A program made the position numbers and the translations under genes. Below the pieces are notes generated by a model. The model had not been told where the DNA came from, ran no database searches, and saw only the letters and a list, made by a program, of their open reading frames with translations. DNA of 64,000 nt from CAZSLI01 sp964607705 (GTDB lineage: Bacteria > Actinomycetota > Coriobacteriia > Anaerosomatales > PHET01), in assembly GCA_964607705.1 (NCBI GenBank), contig CAZSLI010000001.1, positions 1-64,000 of the forward strand, given 5' to 3'. Positions 32,184 through 41,810 of the stretch are shown piece by piece (position 1 is the stretch's first letter; every line of letters begins with the position of its first letter).

Positions 32184-32916
32184 CGCTGCCGAGCAGAAGG
32201 CGGCCGCCCAGCGGGCAGCCGTCGAGCAGATCGCTGCGGCGGCGTCCACCGAGCCGGTGGTGAACCTGCAGATGGTGCAGGGCGACGCGGAGTTGCTTGC
32301 GTACATGCAGATGGGCGACGACTACCTTGGCGTCATCGGCTACACCGAGCATGGGCTGCGTCACGCGAACCTGTCGGCGCACATCGCTGGCAACGTCTTG
32401 CGGCGGCTCGGCTACGATGACCGGACCGCGGAGCTCGCTGCCATCTCCGGCTTCTGCCACGACATCGGTAACTGCGTGTCGCGCTCCAACCACTGGATCA
32501 GCGCGGCGCTCATCGCACGGGACGCGCTCGCGCGGCTCGGCATGCCGTACCACGAGATCGCGACGGTCATGAACGCGGTGGGTAACCACGAGGAGGACGC
32601 GAGCGATCCGGCCACGCCGGTCGCGGCCGCCTGCATTCTGGCGGACAAGTCCGATGTGCATCACACTCGGGTGCGCACGATCGATCCGGCGTTGTTCGAC
32701 ATCCACGACCGCGTCAACTATGCGGCGAAACGTTCGTTCTTGAGGGTAGACAGCGAGCAGCGCACACTGACGTTGGAGATCGACATCGACACGAGCGAGA
32801 TCCAGATCATGGAGTACTTCGAGATCTTCCTTGAGCGTATGCAGCTCTCGCGGCGTGCCGCGGAAGTGCTCGACGCATCATTTTCGCTGGTGATCAATGG
32901 AGTGAAGCTCCTGTAA
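32176..32916 (+). CDS. HD domain-containing phosphohydrolase
   Basis: A 246-residue soluble protein. Metal-binding residues of an HD domain are visible: H in YTEHGLRHANL, HD in GFCHDIGN, a later NHEE and the aspartate in ILADKSD. The C-terminal ~100 residues (DRVNYAAKRSFLRVD...) are uncharacterised. The substrate is unknown; many HD proteins act on nucleotides. ATG 32176 overlaps the yajC end. It sits between yajC and secD, so it is expressed with the translocon genes. A fused frame joining it to yajC across the Ns is an artefact. Confidence 0.85.
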   Translation: MRDAAEQKAAAQRAAVEQIAAAASTEPVVNLQMVQGDAELLAYMQMGDDYLGVIGYTEHGLRHANLSAHIAGNVLRRLGYDDRTAELAAISGFCHDIGNCVSRSNHWISAALIARDALARLGMPYHEIATVMNAVGNHEEDASDPATPVAAACILADKSDVHHTRVRTIDPALFDIHDRVNYAAKRSFLRVDSEQRTLTLEIDIDTSEIQIMEYFEIFLERMQLSRRAAEVLDASFSLVINGVKLL

Positions 32917-32958
32917 CAGGGGCTTAAGCGACGAGGAAAGGTACGGAAGGCGACCAGC

Positions 32959-34314
32959 ATGGACCAGAAGCAGAAGAACATACTTTTGCTCGGGTTGACC
33001 GCTGTCCTCGTGATCGGGTCCTGGGCCCTGTTCTGGCCCCCGGGCAAGAAGATCACGCAGGGCCTCGACATCCGAGGAGGCCTGTCGGTCATCCTGACCG
33101 CTCAGGAGAGTTCGGGCACGGTCACTGCCGACGACATGGAGCGCGCAGAGCTCATCGTGCGCACCCGCGTCGATAAGCTCGGAGCTCGCGAGACGAGCAT
33201 CCAGCGCCAGGGCAGCAACTCGATCCTCATCCAGATTCCGGGCATCCGGAACGCCGAGGAAGCGCTGCAGGTTCTCGGCAGCACGGGTCAACTCGAGTTC
33301 GTTGACGTCGCCTCCATCACCGACTCGGCCACCGTCGCCGCCCTGCAGTCGGGCCAGGACGGGGTCAAGCTCAAGGAGGGCACCTACAAGCCGTTCATGA
33401 CCGGCGAAGTGGTGACTCAGGCGACTGTCGGGCAGAACCCCACGACCGGCAAGATCACCGTCAATCTCACGATGAACCCCGAGGGGCGCAAGACGTGGGG
33501 TGACGTGACCACGCGGCTCTTCCCGACGCGCGGGCAAGTGGCCATCGTCCTGGACGGCGTCGTGAAGTCGGCACCTTCGGTCGAGAGCGCCATCACCGAC
33601 GGCCGAACCGAGATCTCGGGCAATTTCACCGTCGAAGAGGCGAAGAACCTCAAGACGGTTCTTGAGACGGGCGCGTTGCCCGTGTCGCTCGAGTTCTCCG
33701 AGTCGCGCGTCGTCGGCCCGAGCCTCGGCCAGGACTCGCTCAAGCAGGGCGTGCTCGCCGTGCTCATCGGTCTGGCCCTCGTCGCGATCTACGTGCTCAT
33801 CTTCTATCGCGGGCTCGGTATGCTCACGGTGGGAGCGCTCCTCGTGTTCGCGTCGTTCTTCCTCGGCATCCTTGCGCTGCTCTCGAGCTTCGGCTTCTTC
33901 GCGCTCACGTTGCCGGGCATCGCGGGTATCGTGCTGACGATCGGCCTCGCGGCCGACAGCTCGATCCTCATCCTCGAGCGCTTCCGTGAGGAAGTCCGGA
34001 TGGGCAAGACGATCCGCTCGGCCTCGAACTCCGGTTCGTGGCACGGCATCATGACCAGCGTCGACGCCGACGTCGTGACGCTCGTCTCGGCTGCGGTCCT
34101 CTACTTCGTGGCCATCGGGCCGGTGAAGGGCTTCGCCCTCACGCTGATGATCGGTATCGCGTGCGACATCATCATGATGCTGTGCTTCAAGCGTCCGTCG
34201 CTGATGCTTCTTGCCGAGAGCGCGATCCCCAAGGCTCCGCGCTTCTGGGGCGTCGATCCGGAGGCCGTCAAGCCAACCGGTAAGCCCTCGAAGGGGGGTG
34301 TTGCTGGTGCGTAG
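32959..34314 (+). CDS. secD: Protein translocase subunit SecD
   Basis: A 451-residue RND-family membrane protein that with SecF uses the proton gradient to help proteins leave the translocon. It has a first helix (8-26), the D1 motif GLDIRGGL (35-42), a large outer P1 domain, and five more helices from ~263 with the D5 motif AADSSILILERFREE. GGAAGG lies just upstream. The stop overlaps the secF start. Confidence 0.96.
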   Translation: MDQKQKNILLLGLTAVLVIGSWALFWPPGKKITQGLDIRGGLSVILTAQESSGTVTADDMERAELIVRTRVDKLGARETSIQRQGSNSILIQIPGIRNAEEALQVLGSTGQLEFVDVASITDSATVAALQSGQDGVKLKEGTYKPFMTGEVVTQATVGQNPTTGKITVNLTMNPEGRKTWGDVTTRLFPTRGQVAIVLDGVVKSAPSVESAITDGRTEISGNFTVEEAKNLKTVLETGALPVSLEFSESRVVGPSLGQDSLKQGVLAVLIGLALVAIYVLIFYRGLGMLTVGALLVFASFFLGILALLSSFGFFALTLPGIAGIVLTIGLAADSSILILERFREEVRMGKTIRSASNSGSWHGIMTSVDADVVTLVSAAVLYFVAIGPVKGFALTLMIGIACDIIMMLCFKRPSLMLLAESAIPKAPRFWGVDPEAVKPTGKPSKGGVAGA

Positions 34315-35215
34315 GTTCAACATCGACTTCCTCGGCCATCGCAACATCATGTTCGCTATCTCTGGTGTGCTGCTGATCGTCTCGATCGGGGCGCTCGCAT
34401 TCCGTGGGCTGACCTTTGGCATCGAGTTCCAGGGCGGCACGGTCATCAACGTGCAGAAGTCCGGCTCGGTGACCATCGACCAGATGCGCGCGGCCTTCGA
34501 CAAGGCGGGCGTGTCGAATCCTGAGATCCAGACCACGGTGGTGCGCGGTGAGAAGGGCTTCATCGTCCGCACCGATGTGACCAAGCCGAAGGAGGCGAAC
34601 GCCTCCGCCACGGTCGTCGCCAAGGCCGTCAACTTGCCGCCGGCGAGCTTCCAGGTCACTACGATCGGCCCTGGCTGGGGACAGAACATCACCGACCGTG
34701 CGCTGCTGGCGCTCGGGCTCTCCATCGGTGCCATCCTGCTCTACGTCTCGGTCCGGTTCGAGTACAAGATGTCGATCACCGCGGTCGCGGCGCTCATCCA
34801 TGACATCGTGATCACGCTCGGCGTCTATGCGCTCTTCGGCTGGGAGGTCACTCCCAACACGATCGCGGCCTTGCTCACGATCCTGGGTTACTCGCTCTAC
34901 GACACGGTCGTCGTGTTCCACCGCATCAAGGAGAACTCGCAGTCGCTCGCCAAGCGCACCTTCATGGACATGGCGAACGAGTCGCTGAACGAGGTCTTCG
35001 TGCGGACGATCAACACGTCGATCACGGCCCTGCTGCCGGTCCTGACGATGCTGTTCTTCGGAGGCGAGACGCTGCGCGACTTCGCCTTCGCCCTGACGAT
35101 CGGCCTCACTGTGGGCGCGTACTCGTCGATCGGTGTCGCCACTCCGATCTACGTGATGTGGAAAGAGACCGAGCCCAAGTTCGCGGCTCTCAAGAAGAAG
35201 TACGCGGACGCGTAG
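34307..35215 (+). CDS. secF: Protein translocase subunit SecF
   Basis: A ~302-residue partner of SecD. It begins RRFNIDFLGHRNIMF, then GLTFGIEFQGG, followed by five helices. The region LTILGYSLYDTVVVFHRIKEN is the SecF signature. The start is most likely GTG 34307, eight bases after AAGGGGGG and overlapping the secD stop by eight; GTG 34298 is possible. Upstream extension within secD is not family-like. A hairpin terminator follows. Confidence 0.95.
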   Translation: MRRFNIDFLGHRNIMFAISGVLLIVSIGALAFRGLTFGIEFQGGTVINVQKSGSVTIDQMRAAFDKAGVSNPEIQTTVVRGEKGFIVRTDVTKPKEANASATVVAKAVNLPPASFQVTTIGPGWGQNITDRALLALGLSIGAILLYVSVRFEYKMSITAVAALIHDIVITLGVYALFGWEVTPNTIAALLTILGYSLYDTVVVFHRIKENSQSLAKRTFMDMANESLNEVFVRTINTSITALLPVLTMLFFGGETLRDFAFALTIGLTVGAYSSIGVATPIYVMWKETEPKFAALKKKYADA

Positions 35216-35246
35216 AGTCCGGGCAGTTCGTGACTCTCGTGATTGC

Positions 35247-35275
35247 GGGGCCGGCACCCTTACGGTGTCGGCCCC
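35247..35275 (+). terminator. Hairpin between secF and the RecJ fusion gene
   Basis: A 12-bp stem with one mismatch-type G-U pair (35247-35258 with 35264-35275) and a 5-nt loop. No T-tract follows. A TACCAT -10-like element at 35282-35287 comes directly after it. Confidence 0.5.
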
Positions 35276-35294
35276 GTCCGTTACCATGGGGAAG

Positions 35295-38200
35295 ATGACT
35301 GAAACCTGCCCTCAGAATCGCTGGACGCTCGCCTCGGTCGACGAGTCGCTCGTCGAGTCCCTGGCTGCGGCGACAGGGTTGTCCGCGATAGCCGCGCGCA
35401 TCCTTGTGGCGCGCGGCGTCACGACTGCCGAGGACGCAGCTGCGTTCCTGCGCCCCGATCTCAAGCGCGACTGGCATGACCCCGGCCTGATCCCCGGCAT
35501 GGCGGAGGCAGCCGAGCGCGTCGCTGCGGCTATCGCTGAGGGTGAGCGCATCCTGGTCTTCGGCGACTTCGATCTGGACGGGGTATCGGCGGCCGCCGTC
35601 GCCACGCGAGGCCTGGCCGCGATGGGGGCCGATGTGCGCGCGATAGTCCCGCACCGGTTCCGCGAAGGATACGGTCTGAGTGCCGCCGCCATCGACCGCA
35701 TCGCGGGAATGGAGCCGGGGCTCGTGATCACGGTGGACTGCGGCGTCTCCAGCGTCGAGGAGGTCCGGGAGCTCAAGTCCCGCTGCATCGACGTCGTGAT
35801 CACGGACCACCACGAGCCCGCGGACCTGGTGCCCGAGGGCGTCCCCGTCGCGGACCCCAAGCTCGATCCGGACTGCCCGTCACGGGACCTCGCCGGCGCA
35901 GGGGTGGCGCTCAAGCTCGTGCAGGCCGTCGGCTCTCGGTGTGGCTTTCCCGACACCTGGCTCACCCTCGTCGACCTTGCCACGCTGGGGACCGTCGCCG
36001 ACATCGTGCCGCTTCTCGGCGAGAACCGCGCGTTGGTCGCGGCCGGCACCGCCTCCATGCAACGCTCGCCTCGCGTCTGCGTCGCTGCGCTCGCGGCGGT
36101 CGCCGGCGTCGTCGCGACGGCGCTCACGAGCGATGCGATCGCGTTCTCGCTCGCTCCTCGACTCAACGCGGCGGGGCGCATGGCCGACCCCCAGGTCTCT
36201 CTCGACCTCCTGCTCACCGATGACCCCCTGCGTGCCGAGGAGCTGGCCGGCGCGCTCGACGAGCACAACCGCGTGCGCCAGTCGGTCGAGCAGGAGCTCG
36301 CCGCCGCAGCGGCCGCTCTCGCCGAGCGCACGTACCACGGTGAGCGTGCCCTCGTCCTTGCCGGTGAAGGGTGGCATGAGGGCGTCAAGGGTATCGTCGC
36401 GTCGCGCCTGGTCAACCAGTACCGCGTGCCCACGTTCATGTTCGGGATCGAGAACGGGGTTGCGCGCGGTTCCGGGCGTTCGGTGGGCCAAGTGGACCTG
36501 TTCCAGTCGCTCGAGGCTGCGAGCGCGGTGCTGACGCGCTTCGGGGGCCATGCCGCCGCCGTCGGCTGCACGCTCCCCGCCGACAAGCTGCCCGAGTTCC
36601 GTGACGCGCTGCTCGCTCACATGGACACGCTGCCTGCCGAGCAGTTCGAGACCTCGCAGGTCGTGGATGCCGAGCTGGCGCTCGAAGCGGTGAGCGTGGA
36701 GTTGGGTGCGGAGCTTTCGGCTCTCGAACCGTTCGGCCACGGCAACCGCCGCCCGCTGCTGGCTGCGACCGGCGTCTTCATGAACGGTCGTCAGCGCGTC
36801 GGTCGCGCGGCCGACCACCTGCGCTTCGTCGCGTTCGACGGCGTCGCCTCGGTGCCCGCGATCGCCTTCCGCTGCCGCGACATCGCGGAGCTTGCGGAGC
36901 ACGACGCCCAGGTCGATCTGGCGTTCGAGCTTCAGGTGGACGAGTGGCGTGGCCGCTCCCGCGCGCAACTCGTGGTGCGCGACGTAGCCGTGAGTGACTC
37001 GGCTGTGCCGGACGCGCCTGCATCGGCGCTCGTGGAGGACCTGTTCGCTCGCGCCGACGAGCTGCTCGCCCGGGAGGAGTACGCCGGCATCGAGGACGCC
37101 CCCAGCTTCCACACGAAGCTCGCGGGCGTCACCTTCGAGGGCCGTCAGGACGCGATCGGGGCGCTTGCACCGGGTCTGCCTCTGCGCCTCGAGCGACAGC
37201 CGGACAACCAGTACGATCCGAACGCCTGCGCCCTGTTCGAGCCGAGTGGCGCCCAGGTGGGCTTCTTCAACCGTCGTCTGGCGGGAGCCCTCGCGCCCGC
37301 CATCGATGCCGGCATCGAGTACGACGTCGAGGTCACGGATGTCACCGGCGGCGATAAGGGCCGGTCGCTCGGCGTGAACGTGCTCGTGAGCCGCCGCGAT
37401 GCCACAGCCGCTGCCGAGGACCTCGCGCAGCAGCGCGCCGACGCCCGCGCATCGCTCGCGGCTCTACCTGCCGAGGAGCTCGAGGCGGAGCTCGTGCGGC
37501 GGTTCATCGGCGACCGCTCGTTGCACGAGGCGCAGATCCAGGCGCTCGCCGAGCTGTCCGCCGGCAACAGCACGCTGGCCGTCATGGCGACGGGCCGCGG
37601 CAAGTCACTCATCTTCCACATGCACGCGGCGCGCATCGCGCTGCGCGAGCGTGCGGCGAGCGTGTTCGTCTACCCGTTGCGAGCACTGGTGGCCGACCAG
37701 GCCTACCACCTCGACGAGTCGTTCGCCGACGTGGGGCTCGCGGTCCGAACGGTGACGGGCGAGACCTCGATGGGCGAGCGCGATGAGGCGTTCGCGGCCC
37801 TGGCCGCCGGCGAGCTGGACGTAGTCCTCACCACGCCGGAGTTCCTCCACTTCCATGCCGAGCGCTTCGCGCAGGCGGGGAGCGTCAGGTTCGTGGTCGT
37901 GGACGAAGCGCACCACGTGGGGCTGGCGCGCGCGGGTCACCGCCCCGCCTACGCTCGGCTCGGGGAAGCGTTCGCGAAGCTCGGGACGCCCACCGTCCTC
38001 GCCGTCACCGCCACCGCTTCAGACGACGTGGCCGACCAGATCCGCACGACGCTCGGCATCCAGTCGGTGGTCCTTGACCCGACGGTCCGCGACAACCTGC
38101 TGGTCGAGGACAGGCGCGACGTCGCGGACAAGGACGGCTACCTCGCGGGCCTCGTCGCCCGGGGAGGCAAGTGCGTCATCTACGTGAACTCGCGCGATAA

Positions 38201-38924
38201 GTCGGTCCAGATAGCGCGGATGCTCCGCAAGCGCGTACCGGAGCTCGGCTATTCCACCGCCTTCTACAACGGCGGCTTGTCGCGATCGGTGCGCCACGCG
38301 GTCGAGCGCGCGTTCCGCGTGGGCGAGCTGCAGGTCGTCGTCGCCACGAGCGCCTTCGGCGAGGGCGTGAACATCCCGGACATCCGCAACGTTGTGCTCT
38401 ACCACCTGCCGTTCAACGAGGTGGAGTTCAACCAGATGTCGGGCCGCGCAGGCCGCGATGGGGCGGCCTCCCGGATCCACCTGCTCTACGGCGAGCGCGA
38501 CGCCCGGCTCAACGAGACCATCCTGTCCTCGCTCGCGCCCGAGCGCGAGGACCTCGCCACCCTCTACCGGGTCCTGCGCGAGATCGCCGAGAAGGAGGGC
38601 GACGGCTTCGAGATCACCAACGCCGAGCTTTCTGAGCGTTCGCGGAAACTGCGGCGCCGGTTCGGCCTCGACGAGCGCGGCGTCTCCTCGGCAATCGGGA
38701 TCTTCAGGGACCTGGGGTTCGTGAGCGGCGAGGGGCACGGCTCGTATCGCCGTCTGACGCTCCTGCCCACCAGCGGGAAGGTGGAGCTGACCGAGAGCGT
38801 CCGCTACGCGGAAGGGCTCGACGAGATCGAGCAGTTCCAGGCGTTTCGCCGCTGGGCGCTCGATTCGACGGCCGCCGAGTTGCTGGCGCGCTTCAACCGT
38901 CCTATCCTTCCCACACGCGCCTAG
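35295..38924 (+). CDS. recJ: RecJ-HIRAN-SF2 helicase fusion protein
   Basis: A ~1209-residue fusion. Residues ~60-575 are RecJ 5'-3' single-strand exonuclease: DHH motifs GDFDLDGV (~90-97), TVDCGVSS, TDHHEP, LGTVADIVPL, the DHHA1 part with RLNAAGRM, and an OB domain (FGHGNRRPLL). Residues ~605-690 form a HIRAN domain (AGVTFEGRQD, QPDNQYDPNACALFE). Residues ~745-1110 are a RecQ-like helicase: Walker A ATGRGKS (~765), DEAH, AVTATA, AFGEGVNIPD and QMSGRAGRDG (~1047). A winged-helix-like tail follows. It likely couples unwinding to 5' end resection. ATG 35286 is an alternative start; 35295 would be nearly leaderless. Confidence 0.9.
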   Translation: MTETCPQNRWTLASVDESLVESLAAATGLSAIAARILVARGVTTAEDAAAFLRPDLKRDWHDPGLIPGMAEAAERVAAAIAEGERILVFGDFDLDGVSAAAVATRGLAAMGADVRAIVPHRFREGYGLSAAAIDRIAGMEPGLVITVDCGVSSVEEVRELKSRCIDVVITDHHEPADLVPEGVPVADPKLDPDCPSRDLAGAGVALKLVQAVGSRCGFPDTWLTLVDLATLGTVADIVPLLGENRALVAAGTASMQRSPRVCVAALAAVAGVVATALTSDAIAFSLAPRLNAAGRMADPQVSLDLLLTDDPLRAEELAGALDEHNRVRQSVEQELAAAAAALAERTYHGERALVLAGEGWHEGVKGIVASRLVNQYRVPTFMFGIENGVARGSGRSVGQVDLFQSLEAASAVLTRFGGHAAAVGCTLPADKLPEFRDALLAHMDTLPAEQFETSQVVDAELALEAVSVELGAELSALEPFGHGNRRPLLAATGVFMNGRQRVGRAADHLRFVAFDGVASVPAIAFRCRDIAELAEHDAQVDLAFELQVDEWRGRSRAQLVVRDVAVSDSAVPDAPASALVEDLFARADELLAREEYAGIEDAPSFHTKLAGVTFEGRQDAIGALAPGLPLRLERQPDNQYDPNACALFEPSGAQVGFFNRRLAGALAPAIDAGIEYDVEVTDVTGGDKGRSLGVNVLVSRRDATAAAEDLAQQRADARASLAALPAEELEAELVRRFIGDRSLHEAQIQALAELSAGNSTLAVMATGRGKSLIFHMHAARIALRERAASVFVYPLRALVADQAYHLDESFADVGLAVRTVTGETSMGERDEAFAALAAGELDVVLTTPEFLHFHAERFAQAGSVRFVVVDEAHHVGLARAGHRPAYARLGEAFAKLGTPTVLAVTATASDDVADQIRTTLGIQSVVLDPTVRDNLLVEDRRDVADKDGYLAGLVARGGKCVIYVNSRDKSVQIARMLRKRVPELGYSTAFYNGGLSRSVRHAVERAFRVGELQVVVATSAFGEGVNIPDIRNVVLYHLPFNEVEFNQMSGRAGRDGAASRIHLLYGERDARLNETILSSLAPEREDLATLYRVLREIAEKEGDGFEITNAELSERSRKLRRRFGLDERGVSSAIGIFRDLGFVSGEGHGSYRRLTLLPTSGKVELTESVRYAEGLDEIEQFQAFRRWALDSTAAELLARFNRPILPTRA

Positions 38925-38939
38925 CCGAGAGAGACCTCA

Positions 38940-41162
38940 GTGCCCGCGACCCTCAAGAAGATCGAAGAGCAGGTCCGCGCCTACAACCCCGCGGCGGACC
39001 TCACGGGCCTCGACGAGGCGTACCTCTTCGCGCAACAGGCGCACGAGGGGCAGATGCGCAAGAGCGGCGAGCCGTTCGTCAACCACCCGCTTGAGGTCGC
39101 CCTCATCCTTGCAGAGCTCCACCTCGACACCGCCACGCTCAAGGCTGCGCTGTTGCACGACACAGTCGAGGACTCCGACGTCGAGCTCGACGAGGTCCGC
39201 GAGAAGTTCGGCAACGAGGTCGCCGAACTCGTCGACGGCGTGACCAAGCTCGGCAAGATCGAGTTCGAGTCGCTCTCCGAGCAGCAGTCCAACAACCTGC
39301 GCAAGATGCTCATCGCGATGGCGAAGGACATCCGCGTCATCCTGATAAAGCTGGCCGACCGGCTGCACAACATGCGCACGCTCGCCGCGCTACCGCCGGA
39401 GCGCCGCATCGAGAAGGCGCGCGAGACGATGGAGATCTACGCGCCGCTCGCGCACCGCCTCGGCATCAGCCAGGTGAAGTGGGAGCTAGAGGACCTCGCG
39501 TTCTTCTACCTCGAGCCCGTGAAGTTTCACCAAGTGTCGCGCATGGTCGCGGAGAGCCGCACGGAGCGGGAGAACTACACCGACGCCGTGATCTCCCAGA
39601 TGCACGAGGAGCTCGGGAAGGTGGGTATCACCGCCGAGATCTCGGGGCGGCCCAAGCACCTCTACAGCATCTACCAGAAGATGACGCAGCGCGGTAAGGA
39701 CTTCTCGGAGATCTACGACCTGATCGCCCTGCGCGTGATCGTCGACTCGGTGAAGGACTGCTACGGCGCGCTCGGCACGGTCCACTCGATCTTCAAGCCG
39801 GTACCGGGACGCTTCAAAGACTACGTCGCGATGCCCAAGTTCAACATGTACCAGTCGCTCCACACGACGGTCATCGGGCCCTCCGGACGACCACTGGAGA
39901 TCCAGATCCGCAGCGAGGAGATGCACCGCACCGCCGAGTACGGCATCGCCGCGCACTGGCGCTATAAGGAGGGCGGCAAGGGCGAGGACACCTTCGACGA
40001 GCGCCTCGCCTGGCTCAGGCAGATGCTCGAGTGGCAGACGGAGCTCAAGGACCCACGCGAGTTCATGGAGGCCCTCAAGATCGACCTTTTCGACGAGGAG
40101 GTCTTCGTCTTCAGTCCCAAGGGCGACGTCATCTCGCTGCGACGCGGCTCGACGCCCATCGACTTCGCTTATGCGATCCACACAGAGGTCGGCAACCACT
40201 GCGTCGGCGCCAAGGTCAACGGCTCGATCGTGCCGCTCGGCTACGAGTTGCAGATGGGCGACCGCATCGAGATCCTCACCAACAAGAACGCGAGCCCCAG
40301 CCGGGACTGGCTCAACATCGTCAAGACCTCCTCGGCGCGCAGTAAGATCCGCAACCACTTCAGCAAGGTCACCCGCGTCGACGACCTTCAGCACGGCCGC
40401 GATGAGCTCGCAAAAGTCATGCGCAAGCACGGCATGGGCATCGGCAGCAAGACCGCCGAGAAGGCGCTCGACGCCATCGCGCACGAGATGAACTACGCCA
40501 AGGGCGAGGACGTGCTCGCGCAGATCGGCGCCGGCAAGTTGTCGGCGAAACTCGTCGGGACCCGCCTGCTGAAGCGCATGAGCAAGGAGGGCGAGGCCCC
40601 CGAGCCCGCCAAGCCCGCCGAGGAACCGTCGCTGCCGCTCAACGTCCCCATGACGCCGCCTCGCAGCGCACGCCGCAAGACCGGCGGCGGTGTCGTCGTA
40701 AAGGGTATCGACGACGTGCTCGTCCGCCTCGCGCGCTGCTGCAACCCGGTCCCGGGCGACGACATCATCGGCTTCGTCACGCGTGGTCGTGGCGTGTCCG
40801 TGCATCGCAAGACCTGCCCCAACGCGAGCGAGCTCCTCGGCAGCCCCGAGCGCATCATCGATGTCGAGTGGGACCAGGGGAGCAAGGCGACCTACCAGGT
40901 CGAGATCTTCGTCGAGGCGCTCGATCGGCTGCGTCTGCTGCAAGAGGTCACGCTCGCGATCGCCGAGTCGGGCGTGAACATCCTGGCGTCGTCCACCACT
41001 ACGCACCGCGACGGTCTCGTGGACATGCGCTTCTTGTTCGAGATCGGTGAGATGAGCCGTCTCGACGCGCTCCTGCGCGACGTGCGCGCGGTCGACGGCG
41101 TCTTCGAGGCGCGCCGCATGATGCCCGGTGAGGCCACAGCGAAGAAGGGGTCGCAGAGGTGA
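38940..41162 (+). CDS. relA: Bifunctional (p)ppGpp synthetase/hydrolase
   Basis: A 740-residue long RSH protein. The hydrolase HD domain is intact (LLHDTVEDSD, ~72-81; LADRLHNMRTL). The synthetase domain contains GRPKHLYSIYQKM (~236) and MYQSLHTTVIGPSGRPLEIQIR (~303-322). TGS (~385-445) and C-terminal ACT (~655-735) domains complete the long form. Both activities are therefore expected. The start is GTG 38940, 15 bases after the recJ-fusion stop; the stop overlaps the next start. Confidence 0.96.
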   Translation: MPATLKKIEEQVRAYNPAADLTGLDEAYLFAQQAHEGQMRKSGEPFVNHPLEVALILAELHLDTATLKAALLHDTVEDSDVELDEVREKFGNEVAELVDGVTKLGKIEFESLSEQQSNNLRKMLIAMAKDIRVILIKLADRLHNMRTLAALPPERRIEKARETMEIYAPLAHRLGISQVKWELEDLAFFYLEPVKFHQVSRMVAESRTERENYTDAVISQMHEELGKVGITAEISGRPKHLYSIYQKMTQRGKDFSEIYDLIALRVIVDSVKDCYGALGTVHSIFKPVPGRFKDYVAMPKFNMYQSLHTTVIGPSGRPLEIQIRSEEMHRTAEYGIAAHWRYKEGGKGEDTFDERLAWLRQMLEWQTELKDPREFMEALKIDLFDEEVFVFSPKGDVISLRRGSTPIDFAYAIHTEVGNHCVGAKVNGSIVPLGYELQMGDRIEILTNKNASPSRDWLNIVKTSSARSKIRNHFSKVTRVDDLQHGRDELAKVMRKHGMGIGSKTAEKALDAIAHEMNYAKGEDVLAQIGAGKLSAKLVGTRLLKRMSKEGEAPEPAKPAEEPSLPLNVPMTPPRSARRKTGGGVVVKGIDDVLVRLARCCNPVPGDDIIGFVTRGRGVSVHRKTCPNASELLGSPERIIDVEWDQGSKATYQVEIFVEALDRLRLLQEVTLAIAESGVNILASSTTTHRDGLVDMRFLFEIGEMSRLDALLRDVRAVDGVFEARRMMPGEATAKKGSQR

Positions 41163-41809
41163 GAGTGGACCGCGTGCAGGTGGGAGCGCTCGAGACCAAC
41201 TGCTGGGTCGTCTCCGACGACGCCGACGGGCCGGCCTTCGTGATCGATCCGGGTGACGATGCGCCGCTCGTCCGCGAGGCGCTCGCCGGGCGCCCCATCG
41301 CGGCCATCGTGCTCACGCACGCCCACTTCGACCATATCGGCGCCGTCGCCGAGCTCGCCGAGGAGTCCGACGCCCCGATCGTCATCCACGAATCAGACGC
41401 GGGTCGCCTCACGAGCTCCGCGCCCTGGGGCACCGGCGGCGCTCTCTTCGGCTTCGACGAGCACGTCGCGCCCCCTGCGGACCGCATCGTGCGCGACGGC
41501 GACACGCTCGAGGCCGGCATGCTCACGCTGACGGTGCTCCACACTCCCGGCCACACCGAGGGCGGCATATCGCTGCTCGCCGAGGACACCGGCGCTTCGG
41601 GGCCGGTGCACCTGTTCTCGGGCGACACGCTCTTCGCCGGCAGCGTCGGCCGCACCGACTTCCCGGGAGGCGACGGCCGCACCCTCTCGCGCTCGCTCGC
41701 CGAGAAGCTCGCACCGCTTCCGCCCGAGACCATCGTGCACCCCGGTCACGGCCCGGACACCACCATCGCCCGGGAGGCACGCCTCAATCCGTTCTGGCCG
41801 AGGGCCTGA
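41159..41809 (+). CDS. Metallo-beta-lactamase-fold hydrolase (GloB-like)
   Basis: A 216-residue dinuclear metal hydrolase. Ligands are THAHFDHIG (H-x-H-x-D-H), HTPGHTEG, FSGDTLFAGSVGRTDFPGG and HPGHGPDTT. The order and the SVGRTD segment match the hydroxyacylglutathione hydrolase-like subgroup widespread in Gram-positive bacteria; the substrate is not known. GTG 41159 overlaps the relA stop by four bases. Confidence 0.92.
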   Translation: MRVDRVQVGALETNCWVVSDDADGPAFVIDPGDDAPLVREALAGRPIAAIVLTHAHFDHIGAVAELAEESDAPIVIHESDAGRLTSSAPWGTGGALFGFDEHVAPPADRIVRDGDTLEAGMLTLTVLHTPGHTEGGISLLAEDTGASGPVHLFSGDTLFAGSVGRTDFPGGDGRTLSRSLAEKLAPLPPETIVHPGHGPDTTIAREARLNPFWPRA

Positions 41810-41810
41810 C

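Noticed and set aside
31648..32916. A continuous 422-codon open frame joining YajC and the HD protein across the Ns
   Set aside because: The frame on the right of the gap differs from the YajC frame in the duplicated 55 bases. Once the duplicate is collapsed, the two proteins are separate and overlapping by 8 bases.
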